64,000 nt of DNA from a virus, in IMG/VR virus record IMGVR_UViG_3300031918_000005, positions 103,486 through 167,485 of that record. The stretch is one strand, 5' to 3'. This document shows, piece after piece, positions 7,276 to 17,023 of this stretch. A model generated the notes under the pieces. It made no database searches, had not been told where the DNA came from, and saw only the letters and a program-made list of their open reading frames with translations. Both the position numbers and the translations under genes were made by a program. How positions within the stretch are numbered: position 1 is the stretch's first letter; every line of letters begins with the position of its first letter.

Positions 7276-10015
7276 TTTTCATTTTTGATAATTTTATTTG
7301 GGCAAAATTATTTTCAACATTAACTTCAATTTTATTATCAAAAAATGTTGGACTTATTACAGAATGATTTACCAAGAACACATTCATGTTCAATCCATCA
7401 ACTATTTCTCTTTTAGTTATCTCAAGCACTATAGGAAGCATAGACACATGGAGTGATGAGAATATCTCATCCAAGAACACAACATTAAGGTCTGTACATT
7501 TATTTTTGATAAATTTAACTATTGTACAGATGATTGAAAAGTCTATCATCTTTGATTGACCAAGAGATATTGTTCTGAACGATGCTTCATTACCAAATCT
7601 ATATATAGATGGTTTGAATTCATCGTCAAATTTAATAGTTAATGGTAGATCGAAATTACTAAGTATTGAATTAACTGAATGATTAATATAAGGAATGATT
7701 TTTGCTATAATAAAACTTTTTATTCCCTTATCCGATAATGAGTACTCAACAATCTTCAAGAAAATCAATGATTTGTTTATTATGGCATATTCATTAATAA
7801 CTTCATCAATTTGTTTAGTGTATTCAGCCATCTTCTCCACCATCAAATTTTTATTGTTGGTGATGATAAGATTATTGTTGTTTATGGTTTGTGTGTTTTT
7901 ATCGATTTCTTCAGTAAGAGTTAAATTTTCTTCAGATATTTCAGTTACAGATTTAGTTGCTTCTTCGAATTGTGAATTAAGCTCCTCAAGTTCAACACCT
8001 TCGAATAAAGTTTTAACTTCTTCGAATTGTGTTTCATCTTCAACAAGTTTTAACTCCAGTTTGCTTATTTCCAATTCTATGTTTTGCTTTCTAGTAAATT
8101 CATCTGTTATAAGTTGACCTACTGATTTTTTCTTAAGTTCCTCAATTTTACTTTCTTTATTAGCAACATTTTCATCATTAACTTCTTCAAGCTGGAATTT
8201 CAATTTATCGATTTCTTCGATTTTTGATTTATCAAATTTATCAATTTCATCCTGATAAACCTTTTTTGTTGAATCAAGTTCATCATGTTCTTTTGATAAA
8301 TTTTTGATTTCTTCTTCCTTATTTTTCAAGGCATCTTCTTTTAAATCAACAAATTGTATATTGAACTTAATAGCTTCAAATTTTTTCTTATCTGATTCAA
8401 AATCAACTTCGGTGCTGATATCAGTATAATTTAATAAAACATAACTAGCTTCAATAAGCTCTGATTTTTTGGAATCATCGATGAAGTTGTATTTTTCATT
8501 TGTATATTTTTCATTAGTAATATTGGTTTTTACTTTTAAACTGATTTTTAGCTCGATAGATTTTCTTTTCGATGCTTCCAATTTACCTTCAACTTCTTTG
8601 ATGAGTAAATCTTTTCCATCAACAGATTCCTTAATTATTGGTAATTCAATTTCAAGTTTTCTATTGTCATCTTCGAGTTCGGACATTTTTGATGAATATT
8701 CAGCATCGGAAAACAATGTTTCACATGTCGGGCATTTACCTTCCTTATATAAACCCAAGAAATAATTGTTCTTTTCAAGTTTCTGCTCTTTAATAACATA
8801 ACCAGCATTTTCTTGTTCTTTCAATTCTTTCAATTCGGTTATCTGTGTGGTGAAAGATTCAATAAGTTTATTTTCTGATATATATTGATTTCTTACAGTG
8901 TGTAAATCGAGCTGGTCTTCCAAAATGAAATCAATAGCATTGTTAAAATCGACATAAGCTCTAGATTTCAATAACTCATTATATTCAGTTTTTGCAGAAT
9001 CAATAATTTCAAGTTGTTTATCGATTTTTTTCTTAAGATTACCTATTTGCTCTGAATAATTGTTATATTGCTTAAGTGATGTCTTTTTGTAATATACTTG
9101 GATATCTGTTAGTATTGTTTGGATTTCATCAGTTGTCTTTGTTTCAGTTTTCTTCAGAATTTCCAAATTTTTCTCCAAATCAATGATGGATTGTTTTTGC
9201 TCACTGATGTTTGTTTTTACAGCCTCAAGTTCCAAGTATTCCAAGTATTTTGATATATTGTCACATTTCTTTTGCCATAATTCCATTTCATCAACCTTTT
9301 CACCTGATAAAGTGGTTTTTTCTGTGTTGATTCCCTTAAGCAGTTCTATTTCTTTTTCAAGCTCCGATATTTTATCATCGCTTTGCATATTGGCTTTTAA
9401 TTTTTCAATTTCACCTTCGATAAATTCCTTTTTAACATTATTGCTAACCAATTTATCGAGGTATGTTTTCATACCAATTTTATTCTGCTCGTTCATTTCA
9501 TTAAGAATATAGAATCCGAATATTCTATCACGAATTGCACGAGTATCTTTTGGTGTCATAGATATGAAGGACTTGAAATCAACCATTGAAAGAGATACTA
9601 TATTGGAGAATATATGATATTCAACATCAAGTATTCTCTCATAAACATATTTCTTTGTTTCAGGTATTTTACCAGTATCAATAAGTTCACCATCTTTATG
9701 GATTATTATGGATTTTATTGATGTTCTTGTATAATTGCTTTCAATAGACCATATACTGTTGAATGATTCAAGTTCCACTTTAATATAACCATTACCATTT
9801 ATGTCATTGGAAATTTCAGAAACACCAATAGGAACTTTATCGAAATACATACCAATCTTCAAACAATTGATGATTGAAGATTTTCCATGACCGTTTTTTC
9901 CTATTAATATATTGAGTGTTGCTTCATCTGATTCCGACAGATTTTCAAAATTTATCGTTTGTTTATTGTTACCAAAAAGAAATGTATTCTGAATTGTTAA
10001 TGATTTTATTCTCAT
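7262..10015 (-). CDS. 46: Recombination endonuclease subunit, SbcC/Rad50-like (T4 gp46)
   Basis: 917 residues. An N-terminal ABC half has a P-loop GKNGHGKSS near residues 39-47. Long coiled coils follow, broken near residue 425 by a zinc-hook CPTC. The C-terminal half has the signature SLGQSKMIDFS and Walker B NVVFLDEIFSSL near residue 845. With a Mre11-like partner it processes DNA ends for recombination-primed replication. It is longer than T4 gp46 (about 560 residues), the excess being in the coiled coil. The gp47-like partner is not adjacent: it lies 10 kb away on the other strand (20434-21573). The upstream region carries the motif ATATAAAAACATAAAC shared with other DNA-metabolism genes. 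Confidence 0.93.
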   Translation of the reverse strand: MRIKSLTIQNTFLFGNNKQTINFENLSESDEATLNILIGKNGHGKSSIINCLKIGMYFDKVPIGVSEISNDINGNGYIKVELESFNSIWSIESNYTRTSIKSIIIHKDGELIDTGKIPETKKYVYERILDVEYHIFSNIVSLSMVDFKSFISMTPKDTRAIRDRIFGFYILNEMNEQNKIGMKTYLDKLVSNNVKKEFIEGEIEKLKANMQSDDKISELEKEIELLKGINTEKTTLSGEKVDEMELWQKKCDNISKYLEYLELEAVKTNISEQKQSIIDLEKNLEILKKTETKTTDEIQTILTDIQVYYKKTSLKQYNNYSEQIGNLKKKIDKQLEIIDSAKTEYNELLKSRAYVDFNNAIDFILEDQLDLHTVRNQYISENKLIESFTTQITELKELKEQENAGYVIKEQKLEKNNYFLGLYKEGKCPTCETLFSDAEYSSKMSELEDDNRKLEIELPIIKESVDGKDLLIKEVEGKLEASKRKSIELKISLKVKTNITNEKYTNEKYNFIDDSKKSELIEASYVLLNYTDISTEVDFESDKKKFEAIKFNIQFVDLKEDALKNKEEEIKNLSKEHDELDSTKKVYQDEIDKFDKSKIEEIDKLKFQLEEVNDENVANKESKIEELKKKSVGQLITDEFTRKQNIELEISKLELKLVEDETQFEEVKTLFEGVELEELNSQFEEATKSVTEISEENLTLTEEIDKNTQTINNNNLIITNNKNLMVEKMAEYTKQIDEVINEYAIINKSLIFLKIVEYSLSDKGIKSFIIAKIIPYINHSVNSILSNFDLPLTIKFDDEFKPSIYRFGNEASFRTISLGQSKMIDFSIICTIVKFIKNKCTDLNVVFLDEIFSSLHVSMLPIVLEITKREIVDGLNMNVFLVNHSVISPTFFDNKIEVNVENNFAQIKLSKMKNAES

Positions 10016-10021
10016 CTTATA

Positions 10022-10037
10022 GTTTATGTTTTTATAT
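10022..10037 (-). promoter_or_regulatory. Candidate early/middle promoter motif
   Basis: On the minus strand ATATAAAAACATAAAC lies 6 nt before the ATG of the gp46-like gene. Near-identical sequence precedes mazG-like (43714), dut (47781, one extra A) and ligA (56282), and a shorter form precedes the gp47-like gene (20421). Confidence 0.4.
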
Positions 10038-10066
10038 TAAAAACAAATTAGATTTTTCTTATAAAA

Positions 10067-10104
10067 ACAAATTTGGCTAGGATAATTATCCTAGCCAAAT
10101 TTGT
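10067..10104 (-). terminator. Terminator, perfect 38-bp palindrome
   Basis: ACAAATTTGGCTAGGATAA is followed immediately by its complement. On the minus strand the palindrome is followed by TTTTTAT. It closes the unit containing the 59-aa membrane protein, upstream of the gp46-like operon. Confidence 0.8.
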
Positions 10105-10121
10105 GATTGTTTGTTGTTTTG

Positions 10122-10301
10122 TTAGTCTTTAAATGCTATTATCATAGTACCTAAAAGTCCTAGCCCTAACCCTAAATACCCAACAAAAGGAACTTGAGCG
10201 GTCAATGAATAAGTTCCAATAAATGCGGAACATGTTAAAAGTGCTGTACCAATTTTAACCCATTTAGGGCTAGTTGGTTGGTTGATGTTTGTTAGTTTCA
10301 T
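10122..10301 (-). CDS. Small membrane protein, 59 aa, two TM segments
   Basis: The frame starts MKLTNINQPTSPKWVKIG and has two hydrophobic segments, about residues 15-33 (VKIGTALLTCSAFIGTYS) and 37-56 (VPFVGYLGLGLGLLGTMIIA), ending AFKD. It is too short for routine ORF calling, but it is bracketed by the upstream gene and a terminator. Two short TM segments and a charged tail also describe small holins, but that would be a guess. Confidence 0.6.
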   Translation of the reverse strand: MKLTNINQPTSPKWVKIGTALLTCSAFIGTYSLTAQVPFVGYLGLGLGLLGTMIIAFKD

Positions 10302-10325
10302 AATCTAATAAATTTTAATTATTTA

Positions 10326-10730
10326 TTAATCTATAATTTTAATTTTATATGACAGATAAATAATTTCAACTATATCAGTGTTATTATTGGTTATTTTGAT
10401 AGAACCTTTTGTAAAAAATAAATGTTGGGCAATAAACAATTCGGTTGTTGTTGAGTTTTCAACTTTAATTGGTAAAGAATCTTTTACAAATATACAAAAA
10501 TTGTCTGATGTTATTTCAATAAATTCTGATGGATTTATTTTTGTAACAATTTTGTTAACTTCTCCATCAATGTTTAATTTAAAATCGCCTAAATAAATAT
10601 TATTACCTGATTGATTATAAGTGATAGATTCACCAAGAAATTCAAGTATATTTTTACTTTTTAAGATTTTCTTGTCGTATTGTATAAGTTCGCTTGGTTT
10701 TTCGTTACCAGTTATTACTTTACCGCCCAT
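10326..10730 (-). CDS. Hypothetical beta-rich protein
   Basis: 134 residues starting MGGKVITGNEKPSELIQYDKK. It is almost entirely predicted beta strand (NIYLGDFKLNIDG, FCIFVKDSLPIKV, TELFIAQHLFFTKGSIKI, VEIIYLSYKIKIID) with no enzymatic motif. It starts 6 bp after the stop of the ribonucleotide reductase gene, so it is probably in the same transcript. Function unknown. Confidence 0.5.
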   Translation of the reverse strand: MGGKVITGNEKPSELIQYDKKILKSKNILEFLGESITYNQSGNNIYLGDFKLNIDGEVNKIVTKINPSEFIEITSDNFCIFVKDSLPIKVENSTTTELFIAQHLFFTKGSIKITNNNTDIVEIIYLSYKIKIID

Positions 10731-10736
10731 AATATA

Positions 10737-12740
10737 TTAAATTGAATGTATTTCACAAGAACCACCTGAACAAGCAGATTCTCTCGTGGTTTCTTTATTT
10801 ATTGAAACGCCAACTTTTGATAAATCAATATCTTCAGGTATCATACTAATCATATATTCATATTGTTCTTTGTCGATTTTTTCAAAAGGTGTTTGTTGAT
10901 AAGTATTATCGATTTTAGGTAATAATGTAAGACCAGCACAATCTTTTCTGTTTTCCCAAATCCAATTAATAACTTCATCAACATCTTTGTTGTCAACAGA
11001 TACTGTTGCGGAAACATTATTGTAAGAAGAACCTTTATGATGTCCGTTTCTTATCCAATTGATATTATATCTTTTGATACGCTCAAGAAGTTCTATTGGT
11101 GATTCATTTTCTGTGATACAATTATCATCACTTTTCATAGGTAAAGATAACACCAATTTAGTTTTATCAAGCAAATCATCTTCAATAAAATCTGGCATTA
11201 CTTCTTTCAGATATTTTGCAATCGGCTGTGCCTTTTGAATTCTGATTCTTCTAGTATAATATTCAGCAAATGCAGAATGTACACCAGCACCAAATGCTTC
11301 AGCAACCAATGTTGTAGAGCCTTCAGGTTTTATACAAGTAACTCTATCAGCTGGATTTATACCAATAAGATTGGCAATTCTTTCATTTTCTTCTACTGCG
11401 CATTTTGCAGCTTGAGCCTCATCAAGATTTTCAATCTTACGACCAGCAATACCAGTTATTGAAACACCAAGTAATGCTTGTTTTTCAGCTTTTTCTTTCC
11501 AAGAATATCTAATATAATGAAAATCAGTAAATCCAGCTTGTAAAGTACCAAAGAAAGCAGCGATTTTTGAACGAATATCAAAATCTTCTTGAGATTCTAT
11601 ATTATAAGCATTAATTGTTGTTAAGTTACAGAATGACTCCGATTCAAAAACGATTTCACCACAAGGATTCGATAAAACATTATCTTCATTTGTGAACAGT
11701 ATTCCAGGCTCTCCAGTACCGTTTGTGATTGATTTTTTCATCACAGTTTTGAATTCATTTTCTGTGATATTATCATATCTTTCAGAAATAGAATTGTTAG
11801 ACATTGCTCTGTGTGGATAAACATGATACCATTGAATTTTATTGTATCTTAATAGAGCAATGTCTTCAACACTAACAGAGCTTATGCTTACTTCATGAGT
11901 TAAACCATCTTTTGTTATAATTTCATAAACGTTATTACCGTTTTCTTCTCTCAAGTATTTGTGAGATTTGAATTCAATTACTGATTTTGCATCAATAATA
12001 GTACTATCTTTATCAGCAAAAACAATGATAGCAGCCGAACGAATACCACCTGATACAACTGAATAAGCAATGATATCAACTATATCAAGACATTCTATAT
12101 CTGTTAATTGTCTTCCAATTGCATTTTTAAGAATAATATCAATTTTTGTTATAGCCCATTGAAGCTTCTCACTTCCAGGAGCTTGACATTGTAGTTTTTT
12201 GATTAAAGAACCTTTTGGTCTGATATCAGAGAAATCAAAGGTAGGATAATTATTTCCTCTGAAATAAGAATACATCAAAATTCTTATTGCATCAGACCAT
12301 CCCTCAACACTGTCAGAAATTCTGAATTTTTTTGGTGATGATGGTTGGATTACTGGAGGTAATTTGTTGATACATCTTTTTTTCAATGACACACCAACAC
12401 CACAACCCGATAGAGATAAAAACATAATTTCTGAAAAAACTTTAATATTGTCAAGTTCAATACCTGAACAATTATACATTCTCGCATGGTTGTTTTCAAT
12501 TGGAATACCAGAATACTGTAATGCTCTCATCGATGGAAAGACTTTTTTATTTTTTATAAACTGACCGTTTGAAATTATTTCATCTTCTAAATTTGGATAT
12601 TGCCTTACCATCATCTGTAAGTATTCGTCAACTATTTCTACCCAATTCATTTTTCTTTGTGGATTGCCTAATTCTTCTTTTATTCGTGAATACTTCGTGA
12701 ATACAACAATATCCGATAGTAATTGGTCTGGTTTAATCAT
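10737..12740 (-). CDS. nrdJ: Adenosylcobalamin-dependent ribonucleoside-triphosphate reductase (class II)
   Basis: 667 residues. Visible features are FIKNKKVFPSMRALQYSG, the first active-site Cys region (MYNCSG), SLSGCGVGVS, NPCGEIVFESESFCNLTTIN (class II RTPR has NPCGEI where class I has NLCLE), PEGSTTLVAEAFGAGVHSAF, and a C-terminal redox pair CSGGSC near residues 656-661. It reduces NTPs to dNTPs using a B12-derived radical, so it needs no oxygen or small subunit; no nrdB-like gene is seen nearby. Slightly shorter than the 739-residue Lactobacillus enzyme. The product pool feeds the MazG-like, PurZ-like and dUTPase steps encoded elsewhere here. Confidence 0.82.
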   Translation of the reverse strand: MIKPDQLLSDIVVFTKYSRIKEELGNPQRKMNWVEIVDEYLQMMVRQYPNLEDEIISNGQFIKNKKVFPSMRALQYSGIPIENNHARMYNCSGIELDNIKVFSEIMFLSLSGCGVGVSLKKRCINKLPPVIQPSSPKKFRISDSVEGWSDAIRILMYSYFRGNNYPTFDFSDIRPKGSLIKKLQCQAPGSEKLQWAITKIDIILKNAIGRQLTDIECLDIVDIIAYSVVSGGIRSAAIIVFADKDSTIIDAKSVIEFKSHKYLREENGNNVYEIITKDGLTHEVSISSVSVEDIALLRYNKIQWYHVYPHRAMSNNSISERYDNITENEFKTVMKKSITNGTGEPGILFTNEDNVLSNPCGEIVFESESFCNLTTINAYNIESQEDFDIRSKIAAFFGTLQAGFTDFHYIRYSWKEKAEKQALLGVSITGIAGRKIENLDEAQAAKCAVEENERIANLIGINPADRVTCIKPEGSTTLVAEAFGAGVHSAFAEYYTRRIRIQKAQPIAKYLKEVMPDFIEDDLLDKTKLVLSLPMKSDDNCITENESPIELLERIKRYNINWIRNGHHKGSSYNNVSATVSVDNKDVDEVINWIWENRKDCAGLTLLPKIDNTYQQTPFEKIDKEQYEYMISMIPEDIDLSKVGVSINKETTRESACSGGSCEIHSI

Positions 12741-13094
12741 CTTGTAATATTTTATTGTTTAAATTATATTTATATAGCTATACGCAAATAGCTCAAGTTA
12801 TTTATATTAGAAACAGATTTTTGACAGATATTAGAAATCCTTTGATTGAATATTGGTTTATATACATATTAAGATTTATTAAATATCTGTCAATTTATTA
12901 ATATTGTACATTATATTAATGCTAGTTTATATCTTATGTTTGAACAGTATATAAAGTATCAAATCTAAACAAAGATTATATATTTGTTATTATTATGTCA
13001 GTATTAACACATACATCATATTGAAAACAAGAACACAATCAATATGATAATAAAAATAGGTATATCCTATAAATAATTAGGATTAGAGCAACAT
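12741..13094. other. Divergent intergenic region (354 bp)
   Basis: It lies between the divergently read nrdJ and the 591-aa gene and has no credible ORF. It holds a 12-bp inverted repeat (12821-12832 / 12882-12893), a 10-bp inverted repeat ATCATATTGA (13015-13024 / 13039-13048, 14-nt spacer), and TATAAATA near 13068, which matches the T4 late-promoter core 20-odd nt before the ATG at 13095. It is likely to contain promoters in both directions and operator-type sites. Confidence 0.5.
12821..12893. repeat. 12-bp inverted repeat, 49-bp spacer
   Basis: TTGACAGATATT at 12821-12832 is exactly complementary to AATATCTGTCAA at 12882-12893. The spacing of about six helical turns centre to centre suits looping by a DNA-binding protein better than an RNA hairpin. 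Confidence 0.6.
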
Positions 13095-14870
13095 ATGGTC
13101 AATACAACAACAAAACAATTATCAATACCTCGAAGCTATATCTTAAATGATAAGCTCGAAGATAATTTATTAATATTTGTTTTAAAACTGAAATCAGAAT
13201 TTGAAAATGGGAACTTTTCAATATATGATATCCCGACATTACACAAAAAGTTGGGATATAATCAAGATATTTGTTTAAATCTTTTAAACAAATCTTTCAG
13301 ATATAATTTCTTGGCTGAAATTAACACAGATATCGATTTCAGTTCTTTGAATGACTTCAGATTGTTAATGAAGGATTACACACAATTATTCTTAGAAGCA
13401 CACAATATAAAAAAATATTCTGATTTATCAGAGGTGTCTTCCTTTTTATTAGAGTGTGATTCGGTATTAAACAATTTTAATTACAGAGAATATTTACGGA
13501 AAGCCTTCAATGTGGTTTCCTTGATTTTAAAGAGATACACAAGAGCAGACTTATACATAAATACTTTTATAAAGCTTTCAAATTCATCAATTTCTATAGA
13601 AAGCCAAAAAACACAACTTGATACAATATTATCAACAACTTCGAACATAATAATTTATTTGAAGTCAGATATTGTGTTGAGAAGAAAGTTATCATTTTCT
13701 GAATCACATCTTAAGAATCAATTTAATATTATTATGTCAACATATGATAATATCAATATTGAAAAATCAGGTAATAACAGACTTAATAACAACAACAGAA
13801 AATTAATCAAAAATATTAGGAGATATAATTTGTTTTGTATACAGAACAAGGAATTATTAAAAAAAGTTAATAATTATAACAATTTAAAACTGTTTTTTAA
13901 TAATGAAAAATCTCTCAACATAAAAATAAATTCCTTCAGACCAAAACTTGAGCAACTCAAAGATAAAATTCCAGTAAGTCTTAAAGATAAAGAAAATTTA
14001 AGTCTATCAATAAGCCAATTTGAATGGTTACAACTCAAGGATTACAATACAGTTAAAAATTTATTCATAAAGCCTGAAATAAATTACAAAGTAGACTTGG
14101 ACTTTATAAAAAACAATACTTTCCACACAATAAAAAGAAAATTGGTAGAACTTAGAATATTATATTTGGTTGAACATGAATCAAAGGGTATTTCTTATAC
14201 CGAACTTTCTAATTGTTGTAGATTAAGCAGGTCAAAGATTGTTGAGCTGGTTAATGAAATGGTTAAATCCAAAAAGATATTCAAGAATCATTTCGAAAGT
14301 ATATTAATGGGTTCATGTAGCGATAAATCAACACCAATAAACAATTTATGTTTTATACATAATGGTAATGTTTACATGAAACCAAAAAATGAATATGATG
14401 TTCTTGAAAAACCAGCACATTCATGGCAAACATCAAAAAAAATCAATATAAAATATTCAACAAACAAAAGACTTATTAATATTTCGGCTGAAAATCCTTT
14501 CAAAGAATTGATTAACAAACTTCAAAAATTCCATGATAAAAATATTGATAGGATAGAACATTTCAAAATCAGAACAAACAACAGAACAGCATATATCTAT
14601 GTTAATTTCAAAGGTACTCACTTTGAAATTTATAAATCAACAAAAAATACTTATTATAGAAATTTAATAAATGGTACACATGTAGAGGATTACATGTTAT
14701 ACAAGTTTTTAGGCAAAAATTCAAATGTGATAATGTACAGTACACTAGATTACGAGTCAGTAAAGTTTGACACAAGCCATGAAAATTTTATATCAAAAAT
14801 TTTTAATAAGAGAAGTGATAGTTATTTCTTTGGAGAAAAGAAATTTGAATTATTGTATAATCAGCGATAA
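13095..14870 (+). CDS. Unrecognised 591-aa basic protein with winged-helix-like segment
   Basis: The protein is rich in Lys, Asn and Leu. Helical segments fill residues 1-330. Around residues 355-395 RILYLVEHESKGISYTELSNCCRLSRSKIVELVNEMVKSKKI (described here in pieces) has the spacing of a winged helix: helix, G-x-S-Y-T-E-L, recognition helix SRSKIVELV, then a wing. The last 150 residues are beta-rich (RTAYIYVNFKGTHFEIYKS). It is the only gene here with long non-coding DNA on both sides (354 and 446 bp), and inverted repeats lie upstream. A regulator or replication initiator would fit, but no family signature is visible. Confidence 0.5.
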   Translation: MVNTTTKQLSIPRSYILNDKLEDNLLIFVLKLKSEFENGNFSIYDIPTLHKKLGYNQDICLNLLNKSFRYNFLAEINTDIDFSSLNDFRLLMKDYTQLFLEAHNIKKYSDLSEVSSFLLECDSVLNNFNYREYLRKAFNVVSLILKRYTRADLYINTFIKLSNSSISIESQKTQLDTILSTTSNIIIYLKSDIVLRRKLSFSESHLKNQFNIIMSTYDNINIEKSGNNRLNNNNRKLIKNIRRYNLFCIQNKELLKKVNNYNNLKLFFNNEKSLNIKINSFRPKLEQLKDKIPVSLKDKENLSLSISQFEWLQLKDYNTVKNLFIKPEINYKVDLDFIKNNTFHTIKRKLVELRILYLVEHESKGISYTELSNCCRLSRSKIVELVNEMVKSKKIFKNHFESILMGSCSDKSTPINNLCFIHNGNVYMKPKNEYDVLEKPAHSWQTSKKINIKYSTNKRLINISAENPFKELINKLQKFHDKNIDRIEHFKIRTNNRTAYIYVNFKGTHFEIYKSTKNTYYRNLINGTHVEDYMLYKFLGKNSNVIMYSTLDYESVKFDTSHENFISKIFNKRSDSYFFGEKKFELLYNQR

Positions 14871-15316
14871 TTTACAATAATTATCTTTAAAATATAGAGA
14901 ATTTATAATTTAATCGGTTGTATTTTTTCTAAAATCTATATTTTTTCGGAAATATCAATAAACATAAATTTGATATGTGAATGAATTGAATTCAAATCCT
15001 ATAAGTTTACGGAAATCCTACAATAACATGATATGTTTTAAAAGTATACACACAGCACAACTATTAATGCCACCTTTTCCAAAAAATCATTGTCTGAATA
15101 CAGACAACCACTTCGTTTGATTTTTTTTCTAAAGGTAACACTTCATTGTCCTATGTGACTGGCTCACTTCGTGAAGGTTTAAAGTAAATTACAAATGTTT
15201 CGGCTACGCCTAACATAAGGGATAAATATTGGATGATTTCTAATAACTTAAAATACATAAAATATTAATATAAGCATGATGTCAAAAGTGTAAATAATTA
15301 AAATAGAATTAAGGTT
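14871..15316. other. Intergenic region (446 bp) with small hairpins
   Basis: No ORF of useful size. The first 200 bp are AT-rich. 15060-15230 is visibly richer in G and C than its surroundings and contains short palindromes: TTGTCTG-AATA-CAGACAA (15090-15107), CACTTCGTG (15165-15173) and GGCTACGCC (15202-15210), with CACTTCG appearing twice. It could be a structured leader, a small RNA or protein-binding sites. I see no tRNA cloverleaf. Confidence 0.4.
15291..15303 (+). promoter_or_regulatory. Candidate late promoter motif (TAAATAATTAAAA)
   Basis: It lies 13 nt before the ATG of the virion protein gene at 15317, at the end of the long intergenic region, where a promoter is needed. Confidence 0.5.
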
Positions 15317-16945
15317 ATGAAGATTGACAAAAAACTTTTATCAGGTCAAGAACTTATTATAAAGATAGGGAAGATTGAGTACCCTATTTCCGAATTTGTT
15401 TGTGTACTTAATGCACATTTTATAACCTTTTCCGATTTATCGGTTTGGTTTTCTATATCGAAGGATGATAAAACTTATACTGATTGGGAATTAATATTGG
15501 AATCCGATTGGTTTGAAAGCTTAACTACTAATATACCTCTTTTCATAAAATTAAAGCTTTCCTATACTTCTGTTGTTGAAAGTTCTATAACAATAAGTGA
15601 CATAACATTAACCCAAACAAGACCAAAAACCATAATTGCTGTACAAGGTGAATCAATAGCTCTTTCAGCAGTAACAGAAGAAAGTCTTATGAATTATGCC
15701 GAAATGGGAGAAGGTCTTGTAAAATTAGAAACAGACCTTAATTATTATTTGAATAAACATAATGGTATTGAGGTTGATTATTTCCACACAAATCCTGATG
15801 TTGAAACAAAAGATGATTTTTTAAAGGAATATTCATTATATAATGTTGTTGATAGAAAGGTTGTTAAAGTTGTTGTAACAGATAATAAAACTCCTATACC
15901 AAAACATGAATTTTCTCAATGGGGTATAGAATTCGAAAAACTTGAAATTTATTTTGAAAAAACATACTTTGAAGAGGAATTTGGAATTAATGAAGCACCA
16001 AAACCATATGATTACATATATTTCCGAGAGCTTAATAGAATGTATTATATTGAAGATATGTACTTGGAGCATGGAATAAACGAAGTCGGTACATATCATG
16101 TTTGTGTTATTAAGAAATATGAAGACATTTCTGCAGTTGCTAAAGATGAAGATTCACTTGATTTCTTGAAGGAACATATTGATGTTTTGGAATTCACTGA
16201 TGAACAAAAAAATGAAATAAAAGATACTTATAACCCACAACAAAACATTGAAAAAGATATAATTTATGATAATGTCAGAACCCTTGTTTCTGAAAAAGTT
16301 ATTATAACTAAAGATATGTTTGACTTCAAATCTGGTATTATAAGTAAATATTTTTATGATATGCTTGATACCACTTCGGAAATTATTTATAAACCATTGG
16401 TTAATCTTGACTTTAATTCAGGTATGTCAATAATGTTTTGGATAAGACCTATAATAACTGATGCTGGTAAACCAAATGAAGCAAAACTTGCTGGTAAATT
16501 ATTATCTATTGGGGGTAATTTTGATTTATATGTTAATGATGACACAAAAGATAATAATTTCAATTTACCTCAATCATATAATGGATTCTATTGTGTTGTT
16601 GTTTCTATTAATAATCAATTTAATATAATGTCGAAATTTGTTTATGAAATGGCAGAAAACGGTCTTGAAAGAATTGATTACTCCAGTATTGTTCTTGGTG
16701 GTTCTGTAATCCTGAATGAATCTATAATGAAACTCCACGCTGGAAATTATAATATAAGATGTGTTAGATTGAGTAATTATGTTATACAAGACCAATATCA
16801 TCAATATATAATGCTAGCTAAAAACATTAAAAAAGCTTCAGCATTTACTATAATAGATGATTGTGAACCTATCACAAATTTAAGAAAAATCAAAAAATCA
16901 GTATTTCCTAATATTAATAGAGAAACATTTGGTGATGTTATATAA
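15317..16945 (+). CDS. Probable tail/baseplate structural protein with LamG-like domain
   Basis: 542 residues, beta-rich. Residues about 370-440 read as a concanavalin/LamG-type sandwich: LDFNSGMSIMFWIRPI, AKLAGKLLSIGGNFDLYVN, NGFYCVVVSINNQFN. The N-terminal part has SVWFSISKDDKTYTDWEL and ESDWFESLTTNIPLFIKLKL, typical of virion beta domains. It has its own late-type motif, and no enzymatic site is visible. A baseplate or tail-surface protein is the best reading; the exact T4 counterpart is not identifiable by eye. Confidence 0.5.
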   Translation: MKIDKKLLSGQELIIKIGKIEYPISEFVCVLNAHFITFSDLSVWFSISKDDKTYTDWELILESDWFESLTTNIPLFIKLKLSYTSVVESSITISDITLTQTRPKTIIAVQGESIALSAVTEESLMNYAEMGEGLVKLETDLNYYLNKHNGIEVDYFHTNPDVETKDDFLKEYSLYNVVDRKVVKVVVTDNKTPIPKHEFSQWGIEFEKLEIYFEKTYFEEEFGINEAPKPYDYIYFRELNRMYYIEDMYLEHGINEVGTYHVCVIKKYEDISAVAKDEDSLDFLKEHIDVLEFTDEQKNEIKDTYNPQQNIEKDIIYDNVRTLVSEKVIITKDMFDFKSGIISKYFYDMLDTTSEIIYKPLVNLDFNSGMSIMFWIRPIITDAGKPNEAKLAGKLLSIGGNFDLYVNDDTKDNNFNLPQSYNGFYCVVVSINNQFNIMSKFVYEMAENGLERIDYSSIVLGGSVILNESIMKLHAGNYNIRCVRLSNYVIQDQYHQYIMLAKNIKKASAFTIIDDCEPITNLRKIKKSVFPNINRETFGDVI

Positions 16946-17023
16946 TAAAAAAATGTATTCCCTGATAAAGATGATGTATTTTCCTTAAATTCAAAATATA
17001 CAAACAATATTAAAACAAATAAA

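Noticed and set aside
7695-8117. Plus-strand ORFs inside the gp46-like gene and similar antisense frames elsewhere
   Set aside because: They are low-complexity shadows (Ser/Phe-rich) of coiled-coil or acidic coding sequence on the other strand.
13068-13075. TATAAATA as a confirmed T4-type late promoter for the 591-aa gene
   Set aside because: It matches the T4 core exactly, but a single 8-mer in very AT-rich DNA is weak evidence and differs from the motif repeated before virion genes.
15090-15210. tRNA gene in the intergenic hairpin region
   Set aside because: The small stems cannot be arranged into a cloverleaf, and no T-psi-C-like arm is visible.
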